64,000 nt of DNA from QZKY01 sp963666295. Lineage in GTDB: Bacteria; Pseudomonadota; Gammaproteobacteria; Burkholderiales; Burkholderiaceae_D. Location: the NCBI GenBank assembly GCA_963666295.1, contig OY762707.1, positions 124,001-188,000 of the forward strand, read 5' to 3'. Shown piece by piece: positions 6,761 through 13,650 of the stretch (positions are counted from its first letter, which is position 1; each line of letters starts with the position of its first letter). The notes beneath the pieces are model-generated. The model was not told the origin of the DNA. It saw only the letters and a list, made by a program, of their open reading frames with translations, and made no database searches. The position numbers and the translations under genes are program-made.

Positions 6761-8347
6761 TTATTGAGCGTGCCGCACCCTGAAATTTAAAACAGTCTCG
6801 TTGTTACGCTCATTCGTTTCTCGTACCTGCTGGGCAACGTCGGCAATAATCGTGGTGCGGTAATTTTGCGCACGATCAAGCCTTTCTACGCGACGAATCG
6901 TGTACGACTCTCCAGCGCGCAACGCAGGAATATCGAAAACTTTGCCGTATGTTTCGCCGCCGACACGGATCATCGCTTTTGATGCGGCCGCACTGCCTTC
7001 GCCAGCATTGAAAATTCTGGCGACAAACTCCGTATCCCTGTTTGTGGCCGGATTGTGCGTCATGTCGATGCGGACAACCTTCAAGTCAGCAAATTTAAGC
7101 GACTGAACTCTTTCAAGTGGTTTGCGTTCCACTGTAACGACGGCTTCTTGCTTACGCGCGCCAGTTGGCGTCATCCTTGCCGGTGCTACCGTGCCAACAG
7201 GCTTCAGGTCGCTGGTTTGTGTGCACGTTAATGCTTGTGACAGCTGGTTATTTGCTTCATTGCTCTCCTTAATCAGTGATTTATCGTCAATCGTGGCGCT
7301 GACTGTTGCCTGAGACTTAACTGTCAGATTGCTTCGATAAACTACAGCGCCATCTGACTGACTGAGCCTTCGGCTCTCATCCAACCCTCGGAATGTCGCC
7401 CCACCCCAGTTTTTGCCATTGACCTTAAGGAAGAGTCCTGTGTCTTTGAAATCCTTATGGATCCAGACCATTTCATTGACAGGGCCCGGCCCCATGTTTT
7501 TGACTGTCACATTGACTTTGCAATCGCGATCCAGGCTGATTTTGGTGATTGCCAAGTCTGGCTTGCGCGGGTCGAGTTTCTTGGTTTTGGTGTTATTACG
7601 TTCATTGCTCTCTATGACGGCATGGTTCATATCGATACTGGCGGTAATCGTTTTCGGGGAGGTTAGTTTCAACCCGGTTTCAACACGAACTCTGCCGCCG
7701 GGGAAGACCAGGACTTTCTCTGGATCGAAGAGTTTGTGCGTTGTCCCGCCCCAGTTTTTTCCATCAACTTTCATATACAGATCCACGGTCTGAACCTTGT
7801 TTCTCGGGTTGATGGTGATGACGCCCTCGCCGATATTCTGGACGTACACAACGACGTAACCGTCATCATTCAGCGTCAAGTGTGAAATGGTCAGGTCAGA
7901 TCTTTTGACGGGGTGTTTGCCGATGTTTGAGACATTGCTATGGACGCCGTTCGCGATATTTTTACCGGCCTGCGCCACAACTTTTCCGCCTTCTATAGCG
8001 TTCGTTACAACAAAATCAGCAGCGATATAGCCAGGTGTGTAAGAGAGATACTCCAGCAGCTGCGCTTCCGTCTTGATGATGTTTTTTCCAATTTTCACGA
8101 TTCTCGTCAAGCCGCGCTTTTCTGCTTCAACGAAATATTCACCTGATCTATAGATGCTTTTGCCTGTCCTTTTGGCGCCGTCGTAAGCGTCTTTTGCTGT
8201 ATCTACAACGTCATCCACCATGTCGCCAGTGGCATTCGCAACTTTTTTGACAAAACTTTTGATTCCTGCAGATGCAGGAGCTGGCAGTAGTGCCGCACAG
8301 ATTAGTGCTGGTAACACAAGCTTAAGTATTTTGTTTGTTCTTTTCAC
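6761..8347 (-). CDS. Secreted protein with three CARDB domains
   Basis: The 528-residue product has a signal peptide (about residues 1-27, cleavage after PASA). A region of about 120 residues follows that is helical and charged, then three Ig-like CARDB domains at about 150-258, 262-376 and 415-525. Each CARDB unit opens with a (P)DL...I/V motif and closes with the family's ESNERNN-type signature (ESNERNN, ESNEANN, ETNERNN). The first two units also share the motif KNWGG. CARDB domains serve in adhesion or protein binding outside the cell. It has its own terminator and no co-directional neighbour, so no partner can be named. Confidence 0.8.
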   Translation of the reverse strand: MKRTNKILKLVLPALICAALLPAPASAGIKSFVKKVANATGDMVDDVVDTAKDAYDGAKRTGKSIYRSGEYFVEAEKRGLTRIVKIGKNIIKTEAQLLEYLSYTPGYIAADFVVTNAIEGGKVVAQAGKNIANGVHSNVSNIGKHPVKRSDLTISHLTLNDDGYVVVYVQNIGEGVITINPRNKVQTVDLYMKVDGKNWGGTTHKLFDPEKVLVFPGGRVRVETGLKLTSPKTITASIDMNHAVIESNERNNTKTKKLDPRKPDLAITKISLDRDCKVNVTVKNMGPGPVNEMVWIHKDFKDTGLFLKVNGKNWGGATFRGLDESRRLSQSDGAVVYRSNLTVKSQATVSATIDDKSLIKESNEANNQLSQALTCTQTSDLKPVGTVAPARMTPTGARKQEAVVTVERKPLERVQSLKFADLKVVRIDMTHNPATNRDTEFVARIFNAGEGSAAASKAMIRVGGETYGKVFDIPALRAGESYTIRRVERLDRAQNYRTTIIADVAQQVRETNERNNETVLNFRVRHAQ

Positions 8348-8617
8348 GATACTCTCCGATAAGTGTCAATTATGAAAGCAGCAATAAATACATGCGCCAT
8401 GTTAACAAATGTTCATTACCAAAAACGGTAACTATTCGTAAGATTTTGTTACCTGAAAGAAGCAATTGAACAGTGAACGCAATGCTTGGTGGACTATATG
8501 GAAGATTGCCTGTATGACGAGAGTCCTTCCCCCCTCTATACCTTGCACGATTCCGTTCGTTGCCTGCTTTAACCGCTGCTTTTTCGTTAATACCCTCTGA
8601 ATTTTATGTGCATCATG

Positions 8618-8647
8618 TTGACGTGCTGTATTTTTATACAGTATATT
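8618..8647 (+). promoter_or_regulatory. Likely sigma-70 promoter overlapped by a LexA box
   Basis: TTGACG at 8618-8623 and TATATT at 8642-8647 are 18 bases apart and match -35 and -10 elements. The LexA box at 8626-8641 fills the spacer, an arrangement that lets LexA block RNA polymerase directly. It precedes the 75-residue gene at 8719. Confidence 0.6.
8626..8641 (+). promoter_or_regulatory. LexA (SOS) box 1, CTGT-N8-ACAG
   Basis: The sequence CTGTATTTTTATACAG is a perfect palindromic match to the LexA box of gamma- and betaproteobacteria, with AT-rich N8 including the TATA core. It lies between the -35 and -10 elements of the promoter before the gene at 8719. Confidence 0.85.
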
Positions 8648-8652
8648 CAGTG

Positions 8653-8668
8653 CTGTATTTTTATACAG
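8653..8668 (+). promoter_or_regulatory. LexA (SOS) box 2, identical to box 1
   Basis: A second, identical CTGTATTTTTATACAG lies 27 bases after the first. The flanks GTG and TAT are also repeated. The roughly 2.5-turn spacing would place two LexA dimers on nearly the same side or a half turn apart. It lies just after the predicted transcription start, 51 bases before the ATG at 8719. Confidence 0.85.
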
Positions 8669-8718
8669 TATTTTTTGTGTTGGGTATTTTAGTGTTTTTG
8701 CGGGAAAGGAAGTTCATC

Positions 8719-8946
8719 ATGAAAATCGAGTTATTTAGCTTGTGGGGGGAATACAGAGGGTGGCTCTCAAAGCGCCATGATGGATTTCAGGTAAGTGCGG
8801 TAATTGGTGAACACGGTATCTGGTATACCGGTGCGGACCCAAAACAGCTCGAGCGCGAGTTTTACCGTGCTTGCCGAAGAATTTTTTTTCGGCGTTTGTT
8901 GCCTTTTGTGCCGTTGCCACCATCAAGGATATCGGTTTCGCGCTAA
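8719..8946 (+). CDS. Small LexA-controlled protein of unknown function (75 aa)
   Basis: The protein begins MKIELFSLWGEYRGWLSKRH and ends in a basic, Phe/Arg/Pro-rich tail. It has no clear membrane helix or signal peptide. A segment VSAVIGEHGIWYTG looks like a beta hairpin and a following helix carries DPKQLEREFYRACRR. I chose the ATG at 8719 because GGAAAGGAAG lies just upstream and because upstream in-frame codons would run through the LexA boxes. The two perfect SOS boxes imply tight repression by LexA and induction on DNA damage. I do not recognise the family; a small SOS inhibitor of division or a DNA-repair accessory is possible but is inference only. Confidence 0.65.
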   Translation: MKIELFSLWGEYRGWLSKRHDGFQVSAVIGEHGIWYTGADPKQLEREFYRACRRIFFRRLLPFVPLPPSRISVSR

Positions 8947-9012
8947 ACGGATCATTTCGCGAGACTCTTGTTGCAGGAAGCCACTTGGCGGGCAAATTCA
9001 GTTGGTAATCAC

Positions 9013-9058
9013 GATTTATGTTTGCTGCTCCCAAGCGGTAATGCAGTAAACATAAATC
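9013..9058. repeat. Imperfect 16-bp inverted repeat between convergent genes
   Basis: Arms GATTTATGTTTGCTGC at 9013-9028 and GCAGTAAACATAAATC at 9043-9058 pair at 15 of 16 positions around a 14-base loop. It lies between the convergent SOS gene and the PilZ gene. There is no T run, so it may be a factor-assisted terminator or mRNA 3'-end hairpin rather than a classical terminator. Confidence 0.5.
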
Positions 9059-9117
9059 ACCACCCTTGATTTTTATTTCTCAAATAAGGTTGAAATTGCG
9101 CTATAACCAATTGAATA

Positions 9118-9837
9118 TCAAGAGATTAATGTTGATGTTTGTTGCTTGTTTTTGTTCAGAAGTGCTTCATAGATGTAATTTTGCAGCATGACGACTTCTG
9201 AATCGCTGAGGCTGTCAAATTGAACGCCATGCCTAAATTTTCTGGCCTTGCTGTCGATGTTTTGCGGTGCTTCCTGCATGTTTCTGATTTTTGCCTTGCA
9301 GGTGATGAGCACCTCTTGTCTGGTTGCCTTGGTTGTTATTTTTAACGTTAAGACAATGCTCTCCCCGACTTCGCCAAGCTGACTTTCACTTTCAAGTAGT
9401 GCGCCGGAAATACTAAGATCGCAAACCTTTGCACTGATTTGCTCAGGCGATCCGGAAAATTTTGAATAAACACTAACAGGAAGGTTTACTCTAGCCCTAG
9501 GGTCATTACGCAGTCGTGTCGAATGAATTTTTTGTGGAAAGGAGAGTGCGACAAACTGGTGAAAACCCAGATAAATCTCATCCACAGTACACAAAAAATT
9601 AAAGATGGAATCGCCTGAAAAAACGACAACATCCAAGCCCTCGCCAATATGCAAAGGCACTTCAGCGCCGTTGGCGCGTGGGAATTTCACGAATATGAAG
9701 TTGTTTGTCTCAAAGCCTATCAGGTTAGTGAAAGAGATTACTTTTTTATCCTGAAGCACAGATACAAGTTGAAGCCTGTCTCCTACCTGCAGGTTCATGT
9801 CTTCAAAAACAGCAAAAACGCCAGCGTTGATGCCCAC
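9118..9837 (-). CDS. YcgR-like flagellar brake protein with PilZN and PilZ domains
   Basis: This 239-residue cytoplasmic protein has an N-terminal YcgR/PilZN barrel (about 15-105) and a C-terminal PilZ domain (about 108-230). The c-di-GMP binding motifs are visible: RNDPR at 110-114 (RxxxR) and DLSISG at 140-145 ((D/N)xSxxG). YcgR-type proteins bind c-di-GMP and slow the flagellar motor, which fits a genome with a full flagellar set 30 kb away and a GGDEF-EAL gene nearby. It stands alone. No FliA-type promoter is evident upstream. The start at 9837 lacks a strong Shine-Dalgarno, so a slightly shorter form starting at a later Met is possible. Confidence 0.82.
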   Translation of the reverse strand: MGINAGVFAVFEDMNLQVGDRLQLVSVLQDKKVISFTNLIGFETNNFIFVKFPRANGAEVPLHIGEGLDVVVFSGDSIFNFLCTVDEIYLGFHQFVALSFPQKIHSTRLRNDPRARVNLPVSVYSKFSGSPEQISAKVCDLSISGALLESESQLGEVGESIVLTLKITTKATRQEVLITCKAKIRNMQEAPQNIDSKARKFRHGVQFDSLSDSEVVMLQNYIYEALLNKNKQQTSTLIS

Positions 9838-9873
9838 TATGCCTCCAATTTGGGTCCGGTGTGGATATATTGA

Positions 9874-9904
9874 CGCGGCAGTCCTTCTTTATAACGCTGC
9901 CGCG
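9874..9904. repeat. 8-bp inverted repeat upstream of the PilZ gene
   Basis: CGCGGCAG at 9874-9881 and CTGCCGCG at 9897-9904 form a GC-rich stem with a 15-base loop. It begins 37 bases upstream of the PilZ gene start and overlaps a TTGACG that could be part of a rightward promoter. Its role is unknown. Confidence 0.4.
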
Positions 9905-10095
9905 ACAACAATACAGGTTTAAACCGTAAGTTTAATGCTTAATAAAGCGGTTGTCGCCCTGATGTTCGCTTGCCCGCCTCCGTCCTGAAACAGATTCCTT
10001 AGCCAACTGCTGTGTTTAGCGAGGAAGCAGGAGGTGGCCGAGGCTATCAGATCGCAGCGCCCTCGAATCTGGTCAGCCAAGCCTCTAACTTTTTT
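9905..10095 (+). ncRNA. Candidate structured RNA ending in a Rho-independent terminator
   Basis: No ORF fits this stretch, but it folds well. Hairpin 1 pairs CCGCCTCC (9974-9981) with GGAGGTGG (10030-10037), extended by TTCCT (9995-9999) with AGGAA (10022-10026). Hairpin 2 pairs GGCTATCAGAT (10042-10052) with ATCTGGTCAGCC (10067-10078). GAGGC (10040-10044) can also pair with GCCTC (10081-10085) just before six T residues (10090-10095), a terminator shape. GCTTG (9968-9972) could close the two hairpins with CAAGC (10078-10082), which would compete with the terminator stem. The text ATGTTCGC near 9962 recalls 6S RNA, but the rest does not clearly match. The 5' end is a guess. Confidence 0.35.
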
Positions 10096-10182
10096 GCATC
10101 CGATAGCTAAACATATTGAGGGAAAAGCCGATATAACCTAGGCAAGTGTAAAGTGTCTTTTTTAGACTGCGATCAACGTTTC

Positions 10183-10216
10183 GGGGCAAGGTTTCAAAAG
10201 CTTTGCCCCATTTTTT
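10183..10216 (+). terminator. Rho-independent terminator
   Basis: GGGGCAAGG at 10183-10191 pairs with CTTTGCCCC at 10201-10209 (one wobble or mismatch), followed by ATTTTTT. It points rightward and lies in a gene-free stretch, so it ends either read-through from the structured RNA region at 9905-10095 or a second short transcript. The remaining bases of the 9838-10380 interval show no further ORF I can support. Confidence 0.7.
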
Positions 10217-10380
10217 ACCCAGGACGCACTGAAGAGGGTAATTGCCGAGATGATGTGCAGGGTGTACGGTGCGCGTCGCACTAAGACATATAATATGCCG
10301 AATGCAGAAGTGGATACTGAGTAGCGTAGCAAATTGCTCACCCAGCACTCAGCCATTGCCTGTTACAGGTTACAAACCGA

Positions 10381-11076
10381 ATGAGAGCCTCGATCATAAT
10401 AAAATCAGTCATATTTTTATTTCTTTCCTGCATGACTGCATGGTCGAATGCTGACGTTAGAGGCGGCCTCTTTGCATTGGGCACGAAAAACTATGCAGTC
10501 GCTCTTTCAGAGTTTCGGAGCGCCGCAAAAAATGGGGATGGTGCAGCTCAAATCTATTTGGGAGAGATGCTTTATTACGGTACTGGCGTGCCGAAAGATT
10601 ACAAGCAAGCGGCGTACTGGTACCAGAGCGCTGCTGAGCAAGGTCATGCCCAAGCGCAGTTCAATCTGAGCTTGTTATACCGCCTTGGGCACGGTGTTCC
10701 GCAAGATCTTGACAAAGCGCACCAGTGGAATCGCAAGGCTGCTGAGAAAGGGCTTGCTGAAGCACAATTTAATCTTGGTACGGCCTACCACCTTGGAGAG
10801 CAAGTGCCCAAAGACTATGAGCAGGCCGCTTTTTGGTATGGTCAGTCAGCCGAGCAGGGATTTGCTGATGCACAGTATCAATTAGGAGCACTGTATGTGC
10901 TGGGACATGGTGTTGAGCAGGATCCTCTCCAGGGGTATGTTTGGGCGAGAATCGCGATTTCCCTCGGCAAGGCTGATGCCGCAAAAGTGATTGAAGCAGC
11001 TAGATATATGATGTCCACAGCTCGAATTGAGGAAGCTGAACAACTCGCCAAACAATGGCTGGAACAGCATAATTGA
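10381..11076 (+). CDS. Secreted Sel1-repeat (TPR-like) protein
   Basis: The 231-residue product has a signal peptide (about 1-24, after WSNA) and four to five Sel1-like repeats of 36 residues (about 36-52 partial, 53-88, 89-124, 125-160, 161-197). They carry the typical A-Q-x-x-L-G-x-x-Y-x-x-G-x-G-V-x-x-D-x-x-x-A pattern. Sel1 proteins are helical scaffolds for protein-protein contacts, often in the periplasm. It is monocistronic; nothing nearby names its partner. Confidence 0.8.
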   Translation: MRASIIIKSVIFLFLSCMTAWSNADVRGGLFALGTKNYAVALSEFRSAAKNGDGAAQIYLGEMLYYGTGVPKDYKQAAYWYQSAAEQGHAQAQFNLSLLYRLGHGVPQDLDKAHQWNRKAAEKGLAEAQFNLGTAYHLGEQVPKDYEQAAFWYGQSAEQGFADAQYQLGALYVLGHGVEQDPLQGYVWARIAISLGKADAAKVIEAARYMMSTARIEEAEQLAKQWLEQHN

Positions 11077-11250
11077 CCTCCCTGCCGCAACAGTTTTTGT
11101 TGTCTCCTGAACTTTTGCACCCACGCTGAACCTAGAGAAATCCCATGATTATCACTTTTGGGTGTTTGTTGTCAGTGATGACGTGTTCGCATTCCTGATA
11201 ACCAGTAAAATACCGCATCGTTTTAGAGTACACCACAGGAGAAATTCGGA

Positions 11251-11502
11251 ATGAAGCTTTACCTTATTAACTCGGTCGGCGAAGAAAAAATCAAACAATT
11301 CCTGCTTGAGAATCATAGGCAACCAGAAGAGCAGACTGCCGAGCTCGCACTATCCAGGTGGGTTGGAGAAGCAATAGACATGGCAGATATCAATAACGGC
11401 TTATTAATTGTTGAAATATCTGCTGATGATTGCGTGCACGGTAATGACGTTGCGCTTGTACTGGATGAAGATTGCTTTGAGGTGGACACCATATCCGATT
11501 AA
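11251..11502 (+). CDS. Hypothetical protein (83 aa), acidic
   Basis: The small acidic protein begins MKLYLINSVGEEKIKQFLLE and ends DCFEVDTISD. It has no membrane segment, signal or cysteine cluster; single Cys residues occur near 62 and 75. An AGGAGAAA box lies about nine bases before the ATG, a strong sign of real translation. No family is recognised. Confidence 0.6.
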   Translation: MKLYLINSVGEEKIKQFLLENHRQPEEQTAELALSRWVGEAIDMADINNGLLIVEISADDCVHGNDVALVLDEDCFEVDTISD

Positions 11503-11846
11503 GCCCGAATGTGCCAAGCGTAATGCTGCTATTGATGCGACACGAATAAATTTGAAATATGCGCATGTCATGCAGGGATGGTGAGTTTGCCTATTGTCCT
11601 GAGAGCTGGTGCTAGGGCGACGCAAGGGGAGCAAACTTGAATACTTCAAACTTCAACTGGCCGAATCAATAATATCGGTTACCAGACACCCGTGCGCCTC
11701 CATGCACGCGGACACGCGGCATGGGAACGGGCCTTTGCCTTTTGATCTGTTGTTGAATAAAACGAATAAAAAAGACCGAATTACTCACAGGTTTCGCGCT
11801 CTATTGTCGCCAAGGCTTATGACGCCGATGTTACAATTCTGATTCT
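11503..11846. other. Gene-free stretch before tRNA-Leu
   Basis: No ORF with a convincing start, composition or ribosome-binding site is seen. It must hold the promoter of the tRNA at its right end, but I cannot fix the elements with confidence. Confidence 0.4.
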
Positions 11847-11933
11847 GCCCGGGTGGTGAAATTGGTAGACACACAAGACTTAAAATCTTGCGGCCTTGCG
11901 GTCGTACCGGTTCGATTCCGGTCCCGGGTACCA
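11847..11933 (+). tRNA. tRNA-Leu (anticodon TAA)
   Basis: The 87-base sequence has a full cloverleaf: acceptor GCCCGGG with CCCGGGT, a D arm with GGTAGAC, an anticodon stem CAAGA/TCTTG around CTTAAAA (anticodon TAA), a long class II variable arm typical of leucine, a T arm with GGTTCGATTCC, and an encoded CCA. It reads UUA codons (and UUG by wobble). Confidence 0.97.
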
Positions 11934-11951
11934 GAATAACACCGCATTTTG

Positions 11952-11987
11952 CACCAGCGCCCATTCATATCTGAATGGGCGCTGGTG
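11952..11987 (+). terminator. Strong hairpin after tRNA-Leu, likely terminator
   Basis: A perfect 16-base inverted repeat, CACCAGCGCCCATTCA at 11952-11967 and TGAATGGGCGCTGGTG at 11972-11987, has a four-base loop and is followed by TTTAAAA. It sits 18 bases after the CCA of the tRNA. The T run is short, but the stem is very stable. Confidence 0.7.
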
Positions 11988-12085
11988 TTTAAAATCTTCC
12001 ATTCCAAATTCACAAAGCAAAATAATAATCATCATTTTTGCTTGCGTGTCACAGTTCCCCTCTTTTTTCATAACTCGTTGTGCCT

Positions 12086-12099
12086 TTAATTTAGATCAA
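12086..12099 (+). promoter_or_regulatory. FNR/ANR-like box
   Basis: TTAAT-TTAG-ATCAA matches TTGAT-N4-ATCAA at nine of ten defined bases. A -10-like GAATAA at 12123-12128 is placed as in a class II FNR promoter, where the box is centred near -41. It lies about 135 bases before the small membrane protein gene at 12233 and suggests induction under low oxygen. Confidence 0.45.
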
Positions 12100-12232
12100 T
12101 GCGTCGCCGCATGGACATGCTGGAATAAGGCATCAGGCTTTCAGTGCGTAAGAAATCGTTATTTATCTGAGAGCGTGCCTGGCAAATGGATTCGATCAAC
12201 TCAAGCCTAAACATAACTTTGAGGTGGTTCGC

Positions 12233-12415
12233 ATGGAAAATTTGACATTCAGTGGCGGTGGCGTCTGGTTAGGCCTGATGATTATTTTTGAAGCATTGGC
12301 CATTTATGGATTGGTGCATATCGTTAGATGTCTGCTGCGTCCAGACCCCAAAAAAAACGCGCCGTTATATATGTTTGATGATTCCTTTGATGGCGGAGAT
12401 CTGGTTGGTAAGTAG
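12233..12415 (+). CDS. Small single-pass membrane protein (60 aa)
   Basis: The protein starts MENLTFSGGGVWLGLMIIFE and has one hydrophobic helix (about residues 10-33), then RCLLRPDPKK and an acidic tail with DDSFDGGD. I start at the ATG at 12233 because GAGG lies nine bases upstream; a GTG at 12224 is possible but overlaps that box. It has the size and layout of small subunits of terminal oxidases, but I recognise no family. It is followed 40 bases later by the DUF1540 gene, so the two may be co-transcribed from the FNR-like promoter. Confidence 0.6.
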   Translation: MENLTFSGGGVWLGLMIIFEALAIYGLVHIVRCLLRPDPKKNAPLYMFDDSFDGGDLVGK

Positions 12416-12455
12416 TCCGTTCCAGCACTCGCCACCTTAGAAACGGGAGGTTGTC

Positions 12456-12767
12456 ATGATAAGGATTTCCGTAGAAATGCCTGCAGTTACTGCATGCTCT
12501 GTATCGGAGTGCGCATACAATACCGGATCAGCGTGCCATGCACGCGCTATTACCGTCGGCAATCAGGTGCATCCAGGGTGCGACACCTATTTCAACCTTG
12601 GTGAAGCTATAGAAAATCACACAAAAGCCACGCAACGTCAGGCTGGTGTCGGCGCATGCAAAATGTTTAATTGTCAATTCAACGAGGATTTTGAATGTAT
12701 GGCAGAAGAAGTTTCGGTGGGGCTTAGTGATAACATGATTTCATGTCTAACATACCAGCACAGGTAA
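12456..12767 (+). CDS. DUF1540-family cysteine-rich, probably metal-binding protein
   Basis: The 103-residue protein consists of two similar halves. Each has C-x4-C-x-Y/F-N-x3-x-C..., an A-I-x-V-G or V-S-V-G strand and a final C-x-T-Y (HPGCDTY and ISCLTYQ). This is the DUF1540 layout, thought to bind a metal ion through its cysteines. A GGGAGG box precedes the ATG. The role is unknown; the FNR-like box further upstream hints at a low-oxygen or redox link. Confidence 0.75.
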   Translation: MIRISVEMPAVTACSVSECAYNTGSACHARAITVGNQVHPGCDTYFNLGEAIENHTKATQRQAGVGACKMFNCQFNEDFECMAEEVSVGLSDNMISCLTYQHR

Positions 12768-12796
12768 ATAGGTGTTACAAACCTTACCTTACTAGC

Positions 12797-12823
12797 AAAA
12801 AACCACCGTCAAGGTGGTTTTTT
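12797..12823. terminator. Bidirectional Rho-independent terminator
   Basis: AAAAAACCACC at 12797-12807 and GGTGGTTTTTT at 12813-12823 form a perfect 11-base stem with a five-base loop. It separates the convergent DUF1540 gene and the GlcG/HbpS-like gene and can serve both. Confidence 0.9.
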
Positions 12824-12847
12824 CATGCGCACACTTGCAACTTGCAA

Positions 12848-13255
12848 TTACGCTTCCAGAGCAGCCACCCCAGCTTTTGCAATTTGTGCGTCTTCATTGG
12901 ATCTCACACCAGAAACGCCAACGGCACCGACGCAGTGGTCACCCACCATTATCGGCACGCCCCCTTCAAGTAAGCCGTCAATTTCTGGTGCCGTAACAAC
13001 GGCAATGCGACCACCGTTGATCATATCTTCATAAATTTTGGATTCTCGACGCCCAAGCGCTGCTGTTTTAGCTTTTGATGGCGCAATGTAGGCACTAACG
13101 GGTGCCACACCATCCATGCGCTTTAACAAAAGCGGATGGCCACCATCATCAACGACCGAAATCACAACGGCCCACTGGTTTTTTACTGCCTCTGCTTCGG
13201 CCGCAGCGGCAACTTTTTGAGCGTCTTCTAGTGTTAGCACAGGTTTGGTTTGCAT
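12848..13255 (-). CDS. GlcG/HbpS-family (DUF336) heme-binding-like protein
   Basis: This 135-residue cytoplasmic protein shows the GlcG/HbpS fold markers: the DAQKVAAAAEAEA helix, VVISVVDDGGHPLLLKRMDGV and a Gly-rich GGVPIMVGDHCVGAVGVSG. Family members bind heme or cobalamin or accompany diol and glycolate metabolism. Nothing next to it names the pathway, so only the fold can be stated. It reads toward the terminator at 12797-12823. Confidence 0.8.
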   Translation of the reverse strand: MQTKPVLTLEDAQKVAAAAEAEAVKNQWAVVISVVDDGGHPLLLKRMDGVAPVSAYIAPSKAKTAALGRRESKIYEDMINGGRIAVVTAPEIDGLLEGGVPIMVGDHCVGAVGVSGVRSNEDAQIAKAGVAALEA

Positions 13256-13650
13256 TGCCTCTCCATTTGTTCCAAATGTTCATTGATTGCTGTTTAGATT
13301 AACACGAAAAAAATCGCGATTATTCAAAATTTTTAAACAAAATGCGCAACTCTCACCGTGTGAAAAACCTCAAAATTTTCCAAAGAATAAGAGAATATGG
13401 TGATGATTACAACATAGCTTGCGCCACATGGCCTTCTGCCATCAATTGCTGACCAAAAAGGTGTTTTTCGAATTGCTCTGCGGAAAGTGTCTGGCTGAAG
13501 TAATGAACCTGAAAAACCAATTTGATCTTTCGTTTCCACGTGTTGCTTTAACAGCTTTGCACAACCCTTTTTTAAAAAGATTGCCTATGGCGCAGTATTT
13601 GAGCCTGCCATTGGTGATAATCTGAATGCCATCATCACAAGAAAAGCAAT
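13256..13650. other. Gene-free stretch between the divergent GlcG-like gene and recC
   Basis: AT-rich at the left. A 68-residue rightward ORF ending near 13625 has no ribosome-binding site or protein-like composition and was not accepted. The recC promoter should lie here, but no element stands out. Confidence 0.35.

Noticed and set aside
8623..8671. CRISPR-like or simple tandem repeat
   Set aside because: Only two copies, and the repeated unit is a palindromic LexA operator.
8560..8718. Upstream extension of the SOS gene (hydrophobic, Tyr/Phe-rich)
   Set aside because: The added residues come from translating the promoter and the two LexA boxes; a good ribosome-binding site precedes 8719.
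9905..10095. 6S RNA (ssrS)
   Set aside because: ATGTTCGC near the 5' part recalls 6S RNA, but the central bubble and closing stem do not clearly match. Kept only as an unnamed structured RNA.
11847..11987. tRNA-Leu(TAA) 3' end as an integration site
   Set aside because: No second copy of the tRNA 3' end and no integrase or phage gene is seen; the repeat after it is a simple hairpin.
13419..13625. 68-residue ORF before recC
   Set aside because: No ribosome-binding site, no domain, and composition not typical of a protein.
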